From Chitinophaga agri (GTDB lineage: Bacteria; Bacteroidota; Bacteroidia; Chitinophagales; Chitinophagaceae): a stretch of 64,000 nt of DNA. This document shows positions 43,739 through 53,638 of the stretch, piece after piece. Numbering within the stretch: position 1 is the first letter of the stretch; every line of letters starts with the position of its first letter. A program made the position numbers and the translations under genes. The stretch covers positions 4,464,001 to 4,528,000 of the forward strand of contig NZ_CP048113.1 of NCBI RefSeq assembly GCF_010093065.1, read 5' to 3'. Below the pieces are notes generated by a model. The model was not told the DNA's origin. It saw only the letters and a program-made list of their open reading frames with translations, and did not search any database.

Positions 43739-45109
43739 TCATCTTAATATTCTTCTGATCAACCCCAGTTTACCCTTAAAAGGCGGATATTTCATTGCAA
43801 TATCGATCCAGGTACCCGTCTTCATAATACTCTTTGGATGCGTGAATGTATCAAAGCTGTATTTACCATGATACTGTCCCATACCACTATTGCCCACACC
43901 GCCGAAAGGCATTTCCGGATTTGTAAAATGGCCCAGCGTGTTATTAACACAACCACCGCCAAAATGCACCTGTTCCATGACCTGCTTTTCTGTCGCCTTG
44001 CGGCTGGTGAACAGGTATAACGACAGGGGATAAGGCTGTTGCCTGACCAGTCGTACGGCCTCTTCAAGTGTACTATAGGTAACAACCGGCAGTATCGGAC
44101 CAAAGATCTCTTCCTGCATCACCGGACTATTCCATGAAACTTGATCCAGCAGGGTAGGCGCAATAAAGAGCTGTGCTTCATCTGCTGTTCCGCCATGAAG
44201 AACTTTTCCTTGTGTCAGATAGGTTTGCAAAGCCTGAAAACGTTTTGCGTTGATGATGCGTGCATAGTCGGGGCTCGTGGCAGGCTGCTCTCCGAAGAAC
44301 CGGACAATCGCCTTTTTCATCGCCGCCACCAGCTCATCTTTAACCCTGGTGTGCACCAGTATGTAATCAGGCGCTATACAGGTTTGTCCGGCGTTCCAGA
44401 ATTTCCCCCATACAATCCTTTTTGCTGCCACCTGGATATTAGCCGTTTCATCAACAATACAGGGCGATTTTCCGCCCAGTTCCAATGTGACTGATGTGAG
44501 ATGTGGCGTGGCCATCTCCATGATCCTGCGGCCGACGGCGGGGCCGCCGGTAAAGAACACATGATCGAACCGGTGTTGCATCATCTCCGGAATGACAGTA
44601 CTGCCTTCGCCTTCCAGCGTGGTAATGTAAGCGGGGTCAAACGTTTCTCTGATAAGGGTGGCAATCACTGCAGATGTATGCGGAGCCAGCTCCGAAGGTT
44701 TCACAACAGCGCAGTTCCCTCCGGCAATAGCACCGGCCAGCGGGGCCATTACCAGCTGAAATGGATAGTTCCAGGGCGCTATGATAAAGACTAACCCCAG
44801 TGGTGCCCGGTAGATCCTGCTCTTACTCGGGTACATCACGAAAGGGCTGGCGACCTTTTCAGGCCGCATCCAGTCTTTGAGGTGACTGAGTAAGTGCCTG
44901 ATTTCAACGTATAAGGTTCCTATTTCGCTGCTATATGCTTCTACCGGATGTTTATGCAGATCGGCATGTAAAGCGTCCAGAATGTCCTTTTCCCGCCGCT
45001 TGATGGCGGTTTTCAGTAACCGGAGCTGCTGCTTCCGGAATTTGTAGGACAGGGTCTTCCCTGACGTAAAAAACTGCTGCTGTATATGATAGATGTCCTG
45101 GGTGTTCAT
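43739..45109 (-). CDS. Aldehyde dehydrogenase family protein
   Basis: 456 residues from the ATG at 45109 (MNTQDIYHIQQQFF); an upstream ATG at 45193 would add 28 residues that do not fit the family. Catalytic Cys244 in NAGQTCIAPD and Glu210 in LELGGKSP, with Asn114 in APWNYP, are intact. Short length and the C-terminal membrane-facing region fit the ALDH3-like class acting on fatty or aromatic aldehydes. It oxidises aldehydes using NAD(P)+. No obvious operon partner. Confidence 0.92.
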   Translation of the reverse strand: MNTQDIYHIQQQFFTSGKTLSYKFRKQQLRLLKTAIKRREKDILDALHADLHKHPVEAYSSEIGTLYVEIRHLLSHLKDWMRPEKVASPFVMYPSKSRIYRAPLGLVFIIAPWNYPFQLVMAPLAGAIAGGNCAVVKPSELAPHTSAVIATLIRETFDPAYITTLEGEGSTVIPEMMQHRFDHVFFTGGPAVGRRIMEMATPHLTSVTLELGGKSPCIVDETANIQVAAKRIVWGKFWNAGQTCIAPDYILVHTRVKDELVAAMKKAIVRFFGEQPATSPDYARIINAKRFQALQTYLTQGKVLHGGTADEAQLFIAPTLLDQVSWNSPVMQEEIFGPILPVVTYSTLEEAVRLVRQQPYPLSLYLFTSRKATEKQVMEQVHFGGGCVNNTLGHFTNPEMPFGGVGNSGMGQYHGKYSFDTFTHPKSIMKTGTWIDIAMKYPPFKGKLGLIRRILR

Positions 45110-45451
45110 ACACCCTGAAAGGTAACGAAAATGACTAATGTAGCCTATCAGTAGTGGATGTCGGGCATATAGCAGGTAGGGCAGATGAACCATTGTGAAA
45201 TCACTTCACGCCGGTTGTTTTTTAACATAAAAAACGGCTTGTGACGCGATATCGACCCCGTGTGACGCCAATAAACGGCTCGTGTACTTTGGTCGGGATT
45301 ACGTCAAAATTCCTTGTAATATTTGTGATGGATCATAGTCAAAGGCGACAATAGGAGAGAGGTGCCCCCCGTTCCGCCCGGCGCATGCACCTATGGCTGA
45401 CAGGCACAGGGCCGGTGTTGTAAGCCTGAGGTGAGAAAACAGCTGATCAGT

Positions 45452-45511
45452 ACAGAATATAGGTTAAATGGACAGCATGTAGGTTTAATGGAAGTGTATT
45501 CGGTTCAATAG
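45452..45511. repeat. Three tandem 20-bp repeats
   Basis: Units at 45452 (ACAGAATATAGGTTAAATGG), 45472 (ACAGCATGTAGGTTTAATGG) and 45492 (AAGTGTATTCGGTTCAATAG) are head-to-tail and exactly 20 bp apart; the third is degenerate but keeps GGTTNAAT. Two separate copies follow at 45601 and 45663. Confidence 0.65.
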
Positions 45512-45600
45512 CAAAGGTCCGGCCTGGACTGCAGCTTTTTTCAGCGATGGATCTGCAGGTAACGGCCTGATAAAAGATATGGATGATCAGTAAAACTGAT

Positions 45601-45620
45601 ACAGAATACAGGCTAAATGA
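45601..45620. repeat. Isolated copy of the 20-bp repeat
   Basis: ACAGAATACAGGCTAAATGA matches the 45452 unit at 17 of 20 positions and is also preceded by CTGAT. Confidence 0.6.
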
Positions 45621-45662
45621 TGCTAAAACAAGAAAAATTGTCCGTGAAGGAAATAAGACGGG

Positions 45663-45682
45663 ACAGCATATAGGTTGAATGG
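45663..45682. repeat. Isolated copy of the 20-bp repeat
   Basis: ACAGCATATAGGTTGAATGG matches the 45472 unit at 18 of 20 positions, including the preceding GG. Confidence 0.6.
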
Positions 45683-45886
45683 TTTCGCGACACAAGAATA
45701 CTAAAATTTTGTTAAAATCCAATATTATTTTCAAGCGATCGCCCTGACCGGCCATCCGGCAGGTGAGTAGAGCGACCTGTAGCTGAAAATAATGATCAGC
45801 CGCTGCCAGCAAAGCTTTCCGGCTATTTTACCAGGCCTGCTGCATCCGGCAGACCAATCTGTACTACCTTTCTACCCTTCATTGTA

Positions 45887-45894
45887 TATATTTG
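45887..45894 (+). promoter_or_regulatory. -7 box for gatB
   Basis: TATATTTG (TAnnTTTG), 22 bp before the ATG at 45916. Confidence 0.5.
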
Positions 45895-45915
45895 TGCTAA
45901 TAGCAGAAGATTATC

Positions 45916-47370
45916 ATGAGCGCAGCCATCGATTTAGACAAATATGAGGTAGTTATAGGACTTGAAGTACATGCCCAGCTACTGACAGAAAGTAAATTAT
46001 TTTGTGGAGACAGTGCAGCTTTCGGAGGCGCTCCCAATACCCATATCAGCCCTATTACACTGGGTCATCCGGGTACCCTTCCCAAACTGAACCGGAAAGC
46101 GGTGGAATATGCCATCCGCCTGGGTCTGGCCTGTGGCAGCAGGATTGAGAAGGATAATTACTTTGCCCGTAAGAACTATTTCTATCCGGACCTTCCCAAA
46201 GGTTATCAGATATCCCAGCATACCGCGCCTATCTGCGACGGTGGCTACGTTACGATCCCCGTGGCCGGTGGCGAGCGGAAAATCAAGCTGAACCGCATTC
46301 ACCTGGAAGAAGATGCTGGTAAATCCATGCATGATCAGGACCCATCATTCACCATGGTCGATTATAACCGTGCCGGTGTACCATTAGTAGAGATCGTAAC
46401 AGAGCCTGATCTGCATGACAGTGAAGAGGTATATTCCTTCCTGACCACCCTGCGCCGGCTGGTACGCTGGCTGGATGTATGCGACGGAAACATGGAAGAA
46501 GGCAGTATGCGTTGTGATGCTAATATTTCCATCCGCCTGAAAGGTGAGACCAGACTGGGTACCAAAGTAGAAGTAAAGAACCTGAACTCCATCCGCAACG
46601 TAAAACGTGCGGTAGAGGGTGAAATAAAACGCCAGATCTCCATTGTGGAAGAAGGCGGTACCATCATGCAGGAAACGAGAAGTTTTGACGCCGGCAACGG
46701 TACTTCCTTCTCCCTGCGTTCCAAAGAAGAAGCGAATGACTACCGGTATTTCCCGGAACCAGACCTTGCACCTTTCCATTTGTCCGACGATTACCTGGAT
46801 GCTATGCTGAAAGCACTGCCGGAGTTACCAGAGGCAATGGTGCAACGATATGTGACACAATTTGGCCTGCCGGAATATGATGCACGCGTAGTATGTGATG
46901 ACAAGGCGACTGCCGACTATTACGAGCAGGTAGTGAACATCATTCCGAAACATAAAGCAGTGGCCAACTGGTTACTGGGGCCTGTCAAATCGACCCTGAA
47001 CGAACAGGGTACAGCGATGGACGAATTCCCGTTATCGCCAGCTGCATTAGCAGCCCTGATACAACTTGTTGAGGATGGCAAAGTGAGCTTCTCCATTGCC
47101 TCTTCCCGTATCTTCCCGGAACTGCTGAAAACACCGCAGGAAAAGCCGCTGGATATTGCCACGCGACTAAACTTGCTGCAGGATAACAATGCTGACAGCA
47201 TCTCTCCGATCATCGACGAGGTACTGGCAAAATATCCTGATAAGGTGGCTGAATTCCGGAAAGGTAAAAAAGGATTAATGGCGCTCTTTGTGGGAGAAGT
47301 AATGAAGCTCTCCAAAGGTAAGGCTGATCCTAAAATGACCAACCAGCTATTAGCTGAAAAACTGAAATAA
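45916..47370 (+). CDS. gatB: Asp-tRNA(Asn)/Glu-tRNA(Gln) amidotransferase subunit B
   Basis: 484 residues. The N-terminal kinase-like domain (~10-295) includes YEVVIGLEVHAQLLTESKLF and MRCDANISIR, and the C-terminal YqeY-like tRNA-binding domain (~335-482) includes KGLMALFVGEVMKLSKGKAD. With GatA and GatC, which are not in this window, it converts Glu-tRNA(Gln) or Asp-tRNA(Asn) to the amide form. The TlpA-like gene follows 16 bp downstream. Confidence 0.97.
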   Translation: MSAAIDLDKYEVVIGLEVHAQLLTESKLFCGDSAAFGGAPNTHISPITLGHPGTLPKLNRKAVEYAIRLGLACGSRIEKDNYFARKNYFYPDLPKGYQISQHTAPICDGGYVTIPVAGGERKIKLNRIHLEEDAGKSMHDQDPSFTMVDYNRAGVPLVEIVTEPDLHDSEEVYSFLTTLRRLVRWLDVCDGNMEEGSMRCDANISIRLKGETRLGTKVEVKNLNSIRNVKRAVEGEIKRQISIVEEGGTIMQETRSFDAGNGTSFSLRSKEEANDYRYFPEPDLAPFHLSDDYLDAMLKALPELPEAMVQRYVTQFGLPEYDARVVCDDKATADYYEQVVNIIPKHKAVANWLLGPVKSTLNEQGTAMDEFPLSPAALAALIQLVEDGKVSFSIASSRIFPELLKTPQEKPLDIATRLNLLQDNNADSISPIIDEVLAKYPDKVAEFRKGKKGLMALFVGEVMKLSKGKADPKMTNQLLAEKLK

Positions 47371-47385
47371 TTTTAACTGAAGAAT

Positions 47386-48543
47386 ATGACGAAACTTGCT
47401 TTATGGGCGCTGACCGGTTTATTGCTGAGCAGTTGCGCACAACAGACAGAGAAGGGCGATTTTACGATCAACGCACATATAGATAACGCTCCTTTGGGTA
47501 CCATCTACCTGGAAGAGCTGGCAGTGGGAGAAGTAAAAGTAGTGGATACGGCTGTGATCAAAGACGCCAGCGGTAAATTCACCCTGAAAGGTATGTTACC
47601 TGAACAGGGCTTATACCGCATCCGCTTTGGCGGAACAAACAGCTACATACCATTGGGTCTGGATGCTGGTACAATGAGCATCACCGGCGACTACAATGAG
47701 CTGGACAAATTGAAGATCGATAATTCGGAAGCTACTTCTGAGATCCAGGAACTACTGAATGAAGCCAGTCAGAAAGACAAGGCCCTTTCAGCTGAAATGA
47801 CAGTACTTGACAGTCTTGCCAAGCTAAAGACGCCGGATAGCATTATGCAGCCGAAAATAGCCGCATTTAAGGCAAAACAGGATGACTTCAAGAACTTCTT
47901 TATTAAATCCATATCTGAGACTAAATCGCCTGCAGTTGCCGCTTTCTCTATGAGCGTTCTTGGGCCTCAGATATTGGTATCAGAACCTAAGTTGCTGGAT
48001 GATGTGAAGAAACATTTCCCGGAGAATACACTCATCGCCAGCTTCACAGACAAACTGAAAGAGCCGGCAGCACCACAGACGGCATCTGCCGGTGATGTGG
48101 TTGAAGAACCTAATATGACCACCTTAAAAGTAGGCCAGACTGCACCTGATTTCACCCTGCCTGATCAGTCAGGAAAATCGGTAAGCCTCAGCTCTTTCAA
48201 AGGGAAATATGTACTGGTTGATTTCTGGGCCAGCTGGTGCCAGCCATGCCGCAGAGAAAATCCGAATGTAGTAGCCGCTTACAATAAATTCAAAGGAAAG
48301 AATTTCACGATCGTTGGTGTGTCACTTGACAAGTCAAAAGAGGCATGGGATAAAGCCGTTGAAGCAGATGGTCTGACCTGGACACATGTAAGCGATCTGC
48401 AGCTCTGGGAATCAAAAGTGGTACCACTGTATGGTATCAGTTCCATCCCTACCAATATGCTGCTGGACCCACAGGGTAAAGTCGTTGCAATTGGTCTGAG
48501 AGGCCCTGCACTGGAATCAAAACTGCAGGAAGTATTACAGTAA
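47386..48543 (+). CDS. TlpA-like thioredoxin lipoprotein with DUF4369 domain
   Basis: 385 residues. A lipoprotein signal peptide ends LLLSSC. Residues ~25-120 are a DUF4369-like beta domain, and after a helical linker (~125-225) comes a TlpA/ResA-type thioredoxin domain (~243-385) with WASWCQPC (Cys285, Cys288) and the SSIPTNMLL cis-Pro loop. It is a periplasmic thiol-disulfide oxidoreductase, common in Bacteroidota. It probably shares a transcript with gatB. Confidence 0.9.
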   Translation: MTKLALWALTGLLLSSCAQQTEKGDFTINAHIDNAPLGTIYLEELAVGEVKVVDTAVIKDASGKFTLKGMLPEQGLYRIRFGGTNSYIPLGLDAGTMSITGDYNELDKLKIDNSEATSEIQELLNEASQKDKALSAEMTVLDSLAKLKTPDSIMQPKIAAFKAKQDDFKNFFIKSISETKSPAVAAFSMSVLGPQILVSEPKLLDDVKKHFPENTLIASFTDKLKEPAAPQTASAGDVVEEPNMTTLKVGQTAPDFTLPDQSGKSVSLSSFKGKYVLVDFWASWCQPCRRENPNVVAAYNKFKGKNFTIVGVSLDKSKEAWDKAVEADGLTWTHVSDLQLWESKVVPLYGISSIPTNMLLDPQGKVVAIGLRGPALESKLQEVLQ

Positions 48544-48562
48544 CATCAGTCACTGACAGATA

Positions 48563-48595
48563 AAAAAAGCGTCCGCCTGAGGCGGACGCTTTTTT
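48563..48595. terminator. Bidirectional terminator between TlpA-like gene and SusD 1
   Basis: A 15-bp perfect stem ending in A6/T6, with TGA loop, between the convergent stops at 48543 and 48615. Confidence 0.9.
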
Positions 48596-48614
48596 ATTAA
48601 CTAGTCGACCACGG

Positions 48615-50024
48615 TTATTTTTTATAGCCCGGATTCTGTTCGATGTTCAAATTCACATCTATCTCACGCTGCGGGATCGGGAAGATCGCAGTCGGAGAGC
48701 TGGCTTCAATGGTACATCTGGGCGTATTTAACTGATTTGGATTGTTACAATAATTACGAACGATATCCAGTTTGTTTCTCAGCAGGTCGAAGTAACGGTG
48801 TCCTTCAAACATAAATTCCACACGCTTCTCCTTTAACACGGCTGTGAGCACGTTTGCGTTAGGTATATTCTCCAGCGGAGTCAGATTACGATGTGTACGG
48901 ATCGCATTAACGTCCGTCAGTGCAGCTGCATAATTTTCTGATTTCGCATAGGCTTCTGCACGGATCAGGTACATCTCAGAGATACGCAGCACCTTGGCAC
49001 TATACAGACCGGAAATACCATCCTGGCCGCTGAATTTGTTATTCTGAAATTCAGCGGGGCTACCTGTAAATTCAGATACATATACGTTTCTTGCATCTCC
49101 TGTCTCCAGCACATTCTTTAAATCCGGAGACACCCTGATATCACCATAACCTGGTTTCAGGTACATACGGCCGAAGTTATCAGAGCCCAATGATTCATTA
49201 CTCAGTATTCTTACGGTGAAGATATCTTCCGGTGTGCCAGGCGTATTATAGAAGTTGGTTAGGGTACTGGCAGCAGCGATCTGATAACCGCCGTTAATAA
49301 CCCTGGTAGCCTCTGTAATAGCATTTGCATTATCACCTTTGTACAGGTATACCCTGGCCAGCAATGCAGAAGCAGCATAGGAGCTGGCTGTGTAAGGATC
49401 ATTCCTGTCGGCAGGTAATAACTCTTTTGCTTTTGTCAGATCGGCAATGACCTGTGTATATACTTCTTCAACTGTGTTTCTTTTAGGCGAGCCCACTTCG
49501 AATTTCGTCATCACAGGTACGCCCAATGTAGACCCACCACCTATCGCATAGGGTGTTGAAAAAACACGCAGCAGGTCGAAGTGTCCCAGCGCACGTACGA
49601 ACAATGCCTGTCCAAGTGCACTGTTCTTTTCTGCGTCTGTTCCATCCTGTAACAGTGGCACGCTGTTCACGATGTTATTGGCACGTAATATCACTGCATA
49701 GATCCGGTTCCAGATACCGGTAACGTCACCATCGGCCAACACCCAGCTTACACGCCAGCTGGACAGAAAACGGTTACTGTTGTTAAACGAGAGGTATACG
49801 TTATCGGCAGTGATCTCAGGTATGATGAGGTAGTTCCTGCCATAATATTCAGTTACCTTTAGTCCTTCGTACATACCATTTACAGCGGCATTGACACCCT
49901 GAATATCTTTCAGTGCATCAGCAGTCGGTAATTTGTCGGCAGGATAAAGGTCCAGTTCTTTGTTACAGCCCTGGTTGACAACAAGCAGGGCAGCCATTAA
50001 TATCGGGAGAATAATTTTTTTCAT
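48615..50024 (-). CDS. SusD/RagB family lipoprotein (pair 1)
   Basis: 469 residues. Lipoprotein signal peptide ending VVNQGC. The SusD fold is helical with TPR-like repeats; FEGHRYFDLLR and IPQREIDVNLNIEQNPGY near the C-terminus are family hallmarks. It forms the lid over the SusC-type channel encoded immediately upstream (19 bp) and captures oligosaccharide or peptide ligands. The ligand is not known. It is the last gene of its transcript. Confidence 0.95.
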   Translation of the reverse strand: MKKIILPILMAALLVVNQGCNKELDLYPADKLPTADALKDIQGVNAAVNGMYEGLKVTEYYGRNYLIIPEITADNVYLSFNNSNRFLSSWRVSWVLADGDVTGIWNRIYAVILRANNIVNSVPLLQDGTDAEKNSALGQALFVRALGHFDLLRVFSTPYAIGGGSTLGVPVMTKFEVGSPKRNTVEEVYTQVIADLTKAKELLPADRNDPYTASSYAASALLARVYLYKGDNANAITEATRVINGGYQIAAASTLTNFYNTPGTPEDIFTVRILSNESLGSDNFGRMYLKPGYGDIRVSPDLKNVLETGDARNVYVSEFTGSPAEFQNNKFSGQDGISGLYSAKVLRISEMYLIRAEAYAKSENYAAALTDVNAIRTHRNLTPLENIPNANVLTAVLKEKRVEFMFEGHRYFDLLRNKLDIVRNYCNNPNQLNTPRCTIEASSPTAIFPIPQREIDVNLNIEQNPGYKK

Positions 50025-50043
50025 ATCTGATCAATTACCTGAA

Positions 50044-53000
50044 TTAGAAGTTAATATTTGCGCCAAATGTGATACTCTTTGAAGGTGGGTATCTGAAGAA
50101 TTCCAGGGCACTGATATCCTGTTCGGGATCCCATCCGGTATAGCTCGTCCAGGTAGCCAGATTGGCCGCCTGTGCATATAGTTTAACACTGGAGAGTTTT
50201 GCGGCTCTCACCCATTTAGCAGGCAGGCTGTAAGCCAGGTTGATATTCCTCAGACGGAGGAAGGAACCATCTTCGAGGTAGCGGGTGGATAATGCAGAGT
50301 TGGCATTTTTGTTACCACCAGGAATTGGTTTAGGTCTTTCTGCGATGTCACCCTCTTTTCTCCAGTAGTTCTGTGCTGCCAGTTTATCGTATCCATAACC
50401 AAAATAGGCACCATCAGCATCACCCAGATTCCTTGTTCTGTTCAGGATCTTATTGCCAGTTACTGCGTAGAAGAATACAGAAAGGCTGATACCTTTATAT
50501 TCAAACGTGTTGGTCAGACCACCGGTGAATTTAGGCTGGCTGTTACCAACGATCCTTCTTTCTGCCAGGTTAATATTGTTGGTTGTTTTACCATCAGCAG
50601 TATACCATAAAGGATCACCATTTTTAGGATCAACACCGGCCCACTCATTCAGGTACCAGCTCTGTACCGGCTGTCCTACCCTGTGTAATTGCGTACTGTT
50701 AGCACCTGCCACATCACGTCCCATGAAGAGGGATGTTACCTTGTTCCTGTTCATACCGATATTCAGCTCCGTTCTCCAGCTGAAACCGTTGTTATCGTCA
50801 AAATTTTTAGAGGTGATCAGTGCTTCGATACCTTTATTTTCCAGGCTACCCACATTGGTCATCTGTGTAGTGAACCCACTGGTAGAAGACACAGGCGTGT
50901 TCAGTAATAATCCGTCGGTATTACGTTTGTACACATCGATCGTTGCAGAGATAGCGCCGTTCAGCAGGGCAAGGTCCAGTCCGATATTAAATGACTTGTT
51001 CTTTTCCCATGTCAGATCAACGTTACCGATCGTATTCGGCGCGTTACCAGGTGCACCATTGTAGGAAGTACCATAGTCGTACAATGCACGGGCTACGAAG
51101 TTATCGATCGTACCAAAATCAGCATTACCTGTCTGGCCATAGCTGACGCGCAATTTTAGATCAGAGAATGCGTTCTGCGATTGCATGAACCCTTCTTCGA
51201 TCAATCTCCATGATGCACCTACTGAGAAGAAGGTACCGTAACGGTTATTCACACCAAAACGGGATGACCCGTCAGTTCTGGCGCCTACGCTCAGGTTATA
51301 TTTTTGTCTGAATGAATAGTTCAGTTGTCCCATATAGGACAGGAACGTATAGTCTGTTGCGTTACCACCGACAGCCTGCGGTGTAGCAGTAATGTCAAGT
51401 ACTTTCAACTGACTACCGATGATACCGATACCTTCAGCGTTAAATGATCTTGACTTGAAGCGGTTATACTCGGTGAGTGCGAGGTAATCCAGCTGATGAT
51501 CTTCACCAATATTAAAATTACCGGTAAATGAAAACTGGTTCGTCAGCGTGGTAGCCTTCAGGCTCTGGTTGTAAATACTACCACTTTTCAACGGATCGGC
51601 CGCATTGTATCCATCACCGGTAGTAGGATCGTAGAACAGATTAGCTGAAGAGTTCACCATATCCAGGTTCACTTTCTCCTGAACTTTCAGCCAGTCAAAT
51701 ATGCGATAGGCAACAGTTACACCACCAAGTCCACGGAAGTTGCTCAACTTCTTATCGTTCCTGTAAATAGAATAGAGAAAGTTATCTCCACTGGCGGCAT
51801 TAAAGTCAGCTTCCAGACCTGTATACAATGAACCATCAGGTTTGTAAGGGCTTTGGAAAGGAGAGACGAAGAAGGCACCGAGTAGTGGGCTGGCGTAATA
51901 GTTACCACCCATTGCGCTATTGGCATCACTCTGAGATAGGTTCAGGTTCGTGGAAACATCCAGTCTGTCATTGACTTTCTGAGATACGTTAGAAATAAGA
52001 GTATAACGTTTCAGCCCGGAGTTGATAACAGTACCTTCCTGATCATTGTAGCCGGCAGAAAGGTATAGTTTCGTTTTTTCATTACCACCGGAAGCGGAGA
52101 TGCCATAGTCCTGCATCTTTGCGGTACGGAAACCCGCATCGCGCCAGTCAAAGCCGGTAGACAGCAGGGAAGCAGGAAATTCCTCATCAATTTCTGCCGG
52201 TGTGTATCCATTGAGAGCGAGTACATCACGGTTGTAGGCGAGACTTTCAGCGGGCGTGAGCAAACCTGATTTACCAAAGCTTGCTTTAGATGAGCCATAC
52301 TGCGCACGTGCACCGAAAGTAGTGACGCCAGCCTTGCCTTTTTTGGTAGTGATAACGATCACACCATTGGCACCTCTGGAACCATACATGGCAGTGGCTG
52401 ATGCATCTTTCAGTACATTGATACTTTCCACGTCGTTAGGGTTGAGGTTGGCGAGGAGGTCATTGGATTGCAGTGCAAGATTGCTGGTGTTGTTAACATC
52501 TCTACCATCTACAATGATACCATCGATCACATATAGCGGAGCAGCACTTGCGCTGATAGATCCAACACCACGGATACGTACATTCTGTACGGACCCTGGC
52601 TGACCGGAAGCGCCACCTACAAAGACACCAGCGGCCTGCCCCTGCAATGCCTGGTTAATGTCTACGAGCGGCGTATTAGCCAGTTTTTCGGCGGTTACTT
52701 CCGCAACAGCACTTACCTTTTTCACCCTGTTGGTATTTACATACCCGGTAGCGATGTACTCTGTGAGGGTGTTATCAGCAGCCAGTGATACATTCACAGA
52801 ACCGCTTTGGTCTGGTTTTACAGTCTGGGCGCCGAAACCAACGGAAGAGATCACGAGGGTTTGACCAGCACCGAGTTCGATACTGAAGTTTCCATTCTGA
52901 TCAGTGGCGGTACCCTTATTGGAGCCATGGATCCTGACAGTGGCATAGGGCACAGCTGAGCCGTCTTTTGCGTCGGTAACTTTTCCCTTGATCGTTCGGG

Positions 53001-53064
53001 TTTGGGCAAGCGCGGGCAGCACGCTGATGGCCATTATTAGCCATAGGAGTAAAGTGTGTTTCAT
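50044..53064 (-). CDS. SusC/RagA TonB-dependent outer-membrane transporter (pair 1)
   Basis: 1006 residues. Signal peptide (ending ALAQ), a carboxypeptidase-D regulatory-like domain (~22-100), a plug domain (~112-225; YVIDGIIVDG and the SusC signature GSRGANGVIVITTKKGK) and a 22-stranded barrel ending in Phe. There is no STN domain, so no direct anti-sigma coupling. It imports ligands bound by the SusD lid using TonB energy. Confidence 0.96.
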   Translation of the reverse strand: MKHTLLLWLIMAISVLPALAQTRTIKGKVTDAKDGSAVPYATVRIHGSNKGTATDQNGNFSIELGAGQTLVISSVGFGAQTVKPDQSGSVNVSLAADNTLTEYIATGYVNTNRVKKVSAVAEVTAEKLANTPLVDINQALQGQAAGVFVGGASGQPGSVQNVRIRGVGSISASAAPLYVIDGIIVDGRDVNNTSNLALQSNDLLANLNPNDVESINVLKDASATAMYGSRGANGVIVITTKKGKAGVTTFGARAQYGSSKASFGKSGLLTPAESLAYNRDVLALNGYTPAEIDEEFPASLLSTGFDWRDAGFRTAKMQDYGISASGGNEKTKLYLSAGYNDQEGTVINSGLKRYTLISNVSQKVNDRLDVSTNLNLSQSDANSAMGGNYYASPLLGAFFVSPFQSPYKPDGSLYTGLEADFNAASGDNFLYSIYRNDKKLSNFRGLGGVTVAYRIFDWLKVQEKVNLDMVNSSANLFYDPTTGDGYNAADPLKSGSIYNQSLKATTLTNQFSFTGNFNIGEDHQLDYLALTEYNRFKSRSFNAEGIGIIGSQLKVLDITATPQAVGGNATDYTFLSYMGQLNYSFRQKYNLSVGARTDGSSRFGVNNRYGTFFSVGASWRLIEEGFMQSQNAFSDLKLRVSYGQTGNADFGTIDNFVARALYDYGTSYNGAPGNAPNTIGNVDLTWEKNKSFNIGLDLALLNGAISATIDVYKRNTDGLLLNTPVSSTSGFTTQMTNVGSLENKGIEALITSKNFDDNNGFSWRTELNIGMNRNKVTSLFMGRDVAGANSTQLHRVGQPVQSWYLNEWAGVDPKNGDPLWYTADGKTTNNINLAERRIVGNSQPKFTGGLTNTFEYKGISLSVFFYAVTGNKILNRTRNLGDADGAYFGYGYDKLAAQNYWRKEGDIAERPKPIPGGNKNANSALSTRYLEDGSFLRLRNINLAYSLPAKWVRAAKLSSVKLYAQAANLATWTSYTGWDPEQDISALEFFRYPPSKSITFGANINF

Positions 53065-53574
53065 AAGCGATTTTGATTGATAAAAACGTCCGGATATTTA
53101 CTTCATAGTTAAAGTTTAGGCTAATGAAATAACACGGCCTGTACGTACAGCATGATTGTACGTAAGACTTACTTACCTGACGGATCAACACATAAAAAGA
53201 GGATGTATGCTACATTTTCAGGCAACAGTTACTCCGCCCCCATGTCAGGCAGTAAGGTTCATTCGTGTAATTGGTTTTTGATGTTCAATAGTACGTTTCA
53301 AGTAATTCCTTTCTCAGCGGCAAAAGTTGGTGGGTCGGGTCTCTTCAGGAATTGTTGATTCAGATTTTGGCTCGTCTTTGTTCACAATAAGTCACATATG
53401 CAATATATGAAATTGCCTGGAAATTATCTTGTCCCTTCACTCAATTTTTTTCTGGATTAGCGAATAATTCCCGTTGATACTGGGGTCTGAAGGGAAAATA
53501 ATTGTATGAGCAAGGTGCCAGCTAGTGATCAATTACTGACCGTGCGCCAGACACTGTATTTGGGGTATCATAAA
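53065..53574. other. Intergenic region upstream of SusC 1
   Basis: 510 bp, AT-moderate, between SusC 1 and the terminator of pair 2. It holds the 12-bp palindrome CTGTACGTACAG (53139-53150) and an additional TGTACGTA at about 53157. No ORF of note and no exact TAnnTTTG on the minus strand was found. Confidence 0.5.
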
Positions 53575-53614
53575 AAAAAGCATTAAATGTGACCAGGCAC
53601 ATTTAATGCTTTTT
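53575..53614 (-). terminator. Terminator of SusCD pair 2
   Basis: A 17-bp perfect stem AAAAAGCATTAAATGTG and complement with a 6-nt loop, followed on the minus strand by T-rich sequence; 24 bp beyond the SusD stop. Confidence 0.9.
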
Positions 53615-53638
53615 CCTGTATTACAATAGTTATATCTG

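Larger units (their letters stand above)
45110..45915. other. 806-bp intergenic region with 20-bp direct repeats
   Basis: It lies between the starts of the divergent aldehyde dehydrogenase and gatB genes. No convincing gene was found. TGTGACG occurs twice near 45245 and 45275, and AACGGCTYGTG occurs twice (near 45235 and 45273). The main structure is the set of 20-bp repeats at 45452-45682. The 121-codon minus ORF across them is made from the repeats and is not considered a gene. Confidence 0.6.

Noticed and set aside
45447..45812. 121-codon minus ORF in the gatB upstream region
   Set aside because: It crosses the 20-bp repeats, whose translation explains its repeated LPLN/LTYIL-like pieces; no conserved domain.
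53152..53358. 68-codon ORF upstream of SusC 1
   Set aside because: No homology pattern, lies in a promoter region, and begins at a weak start.
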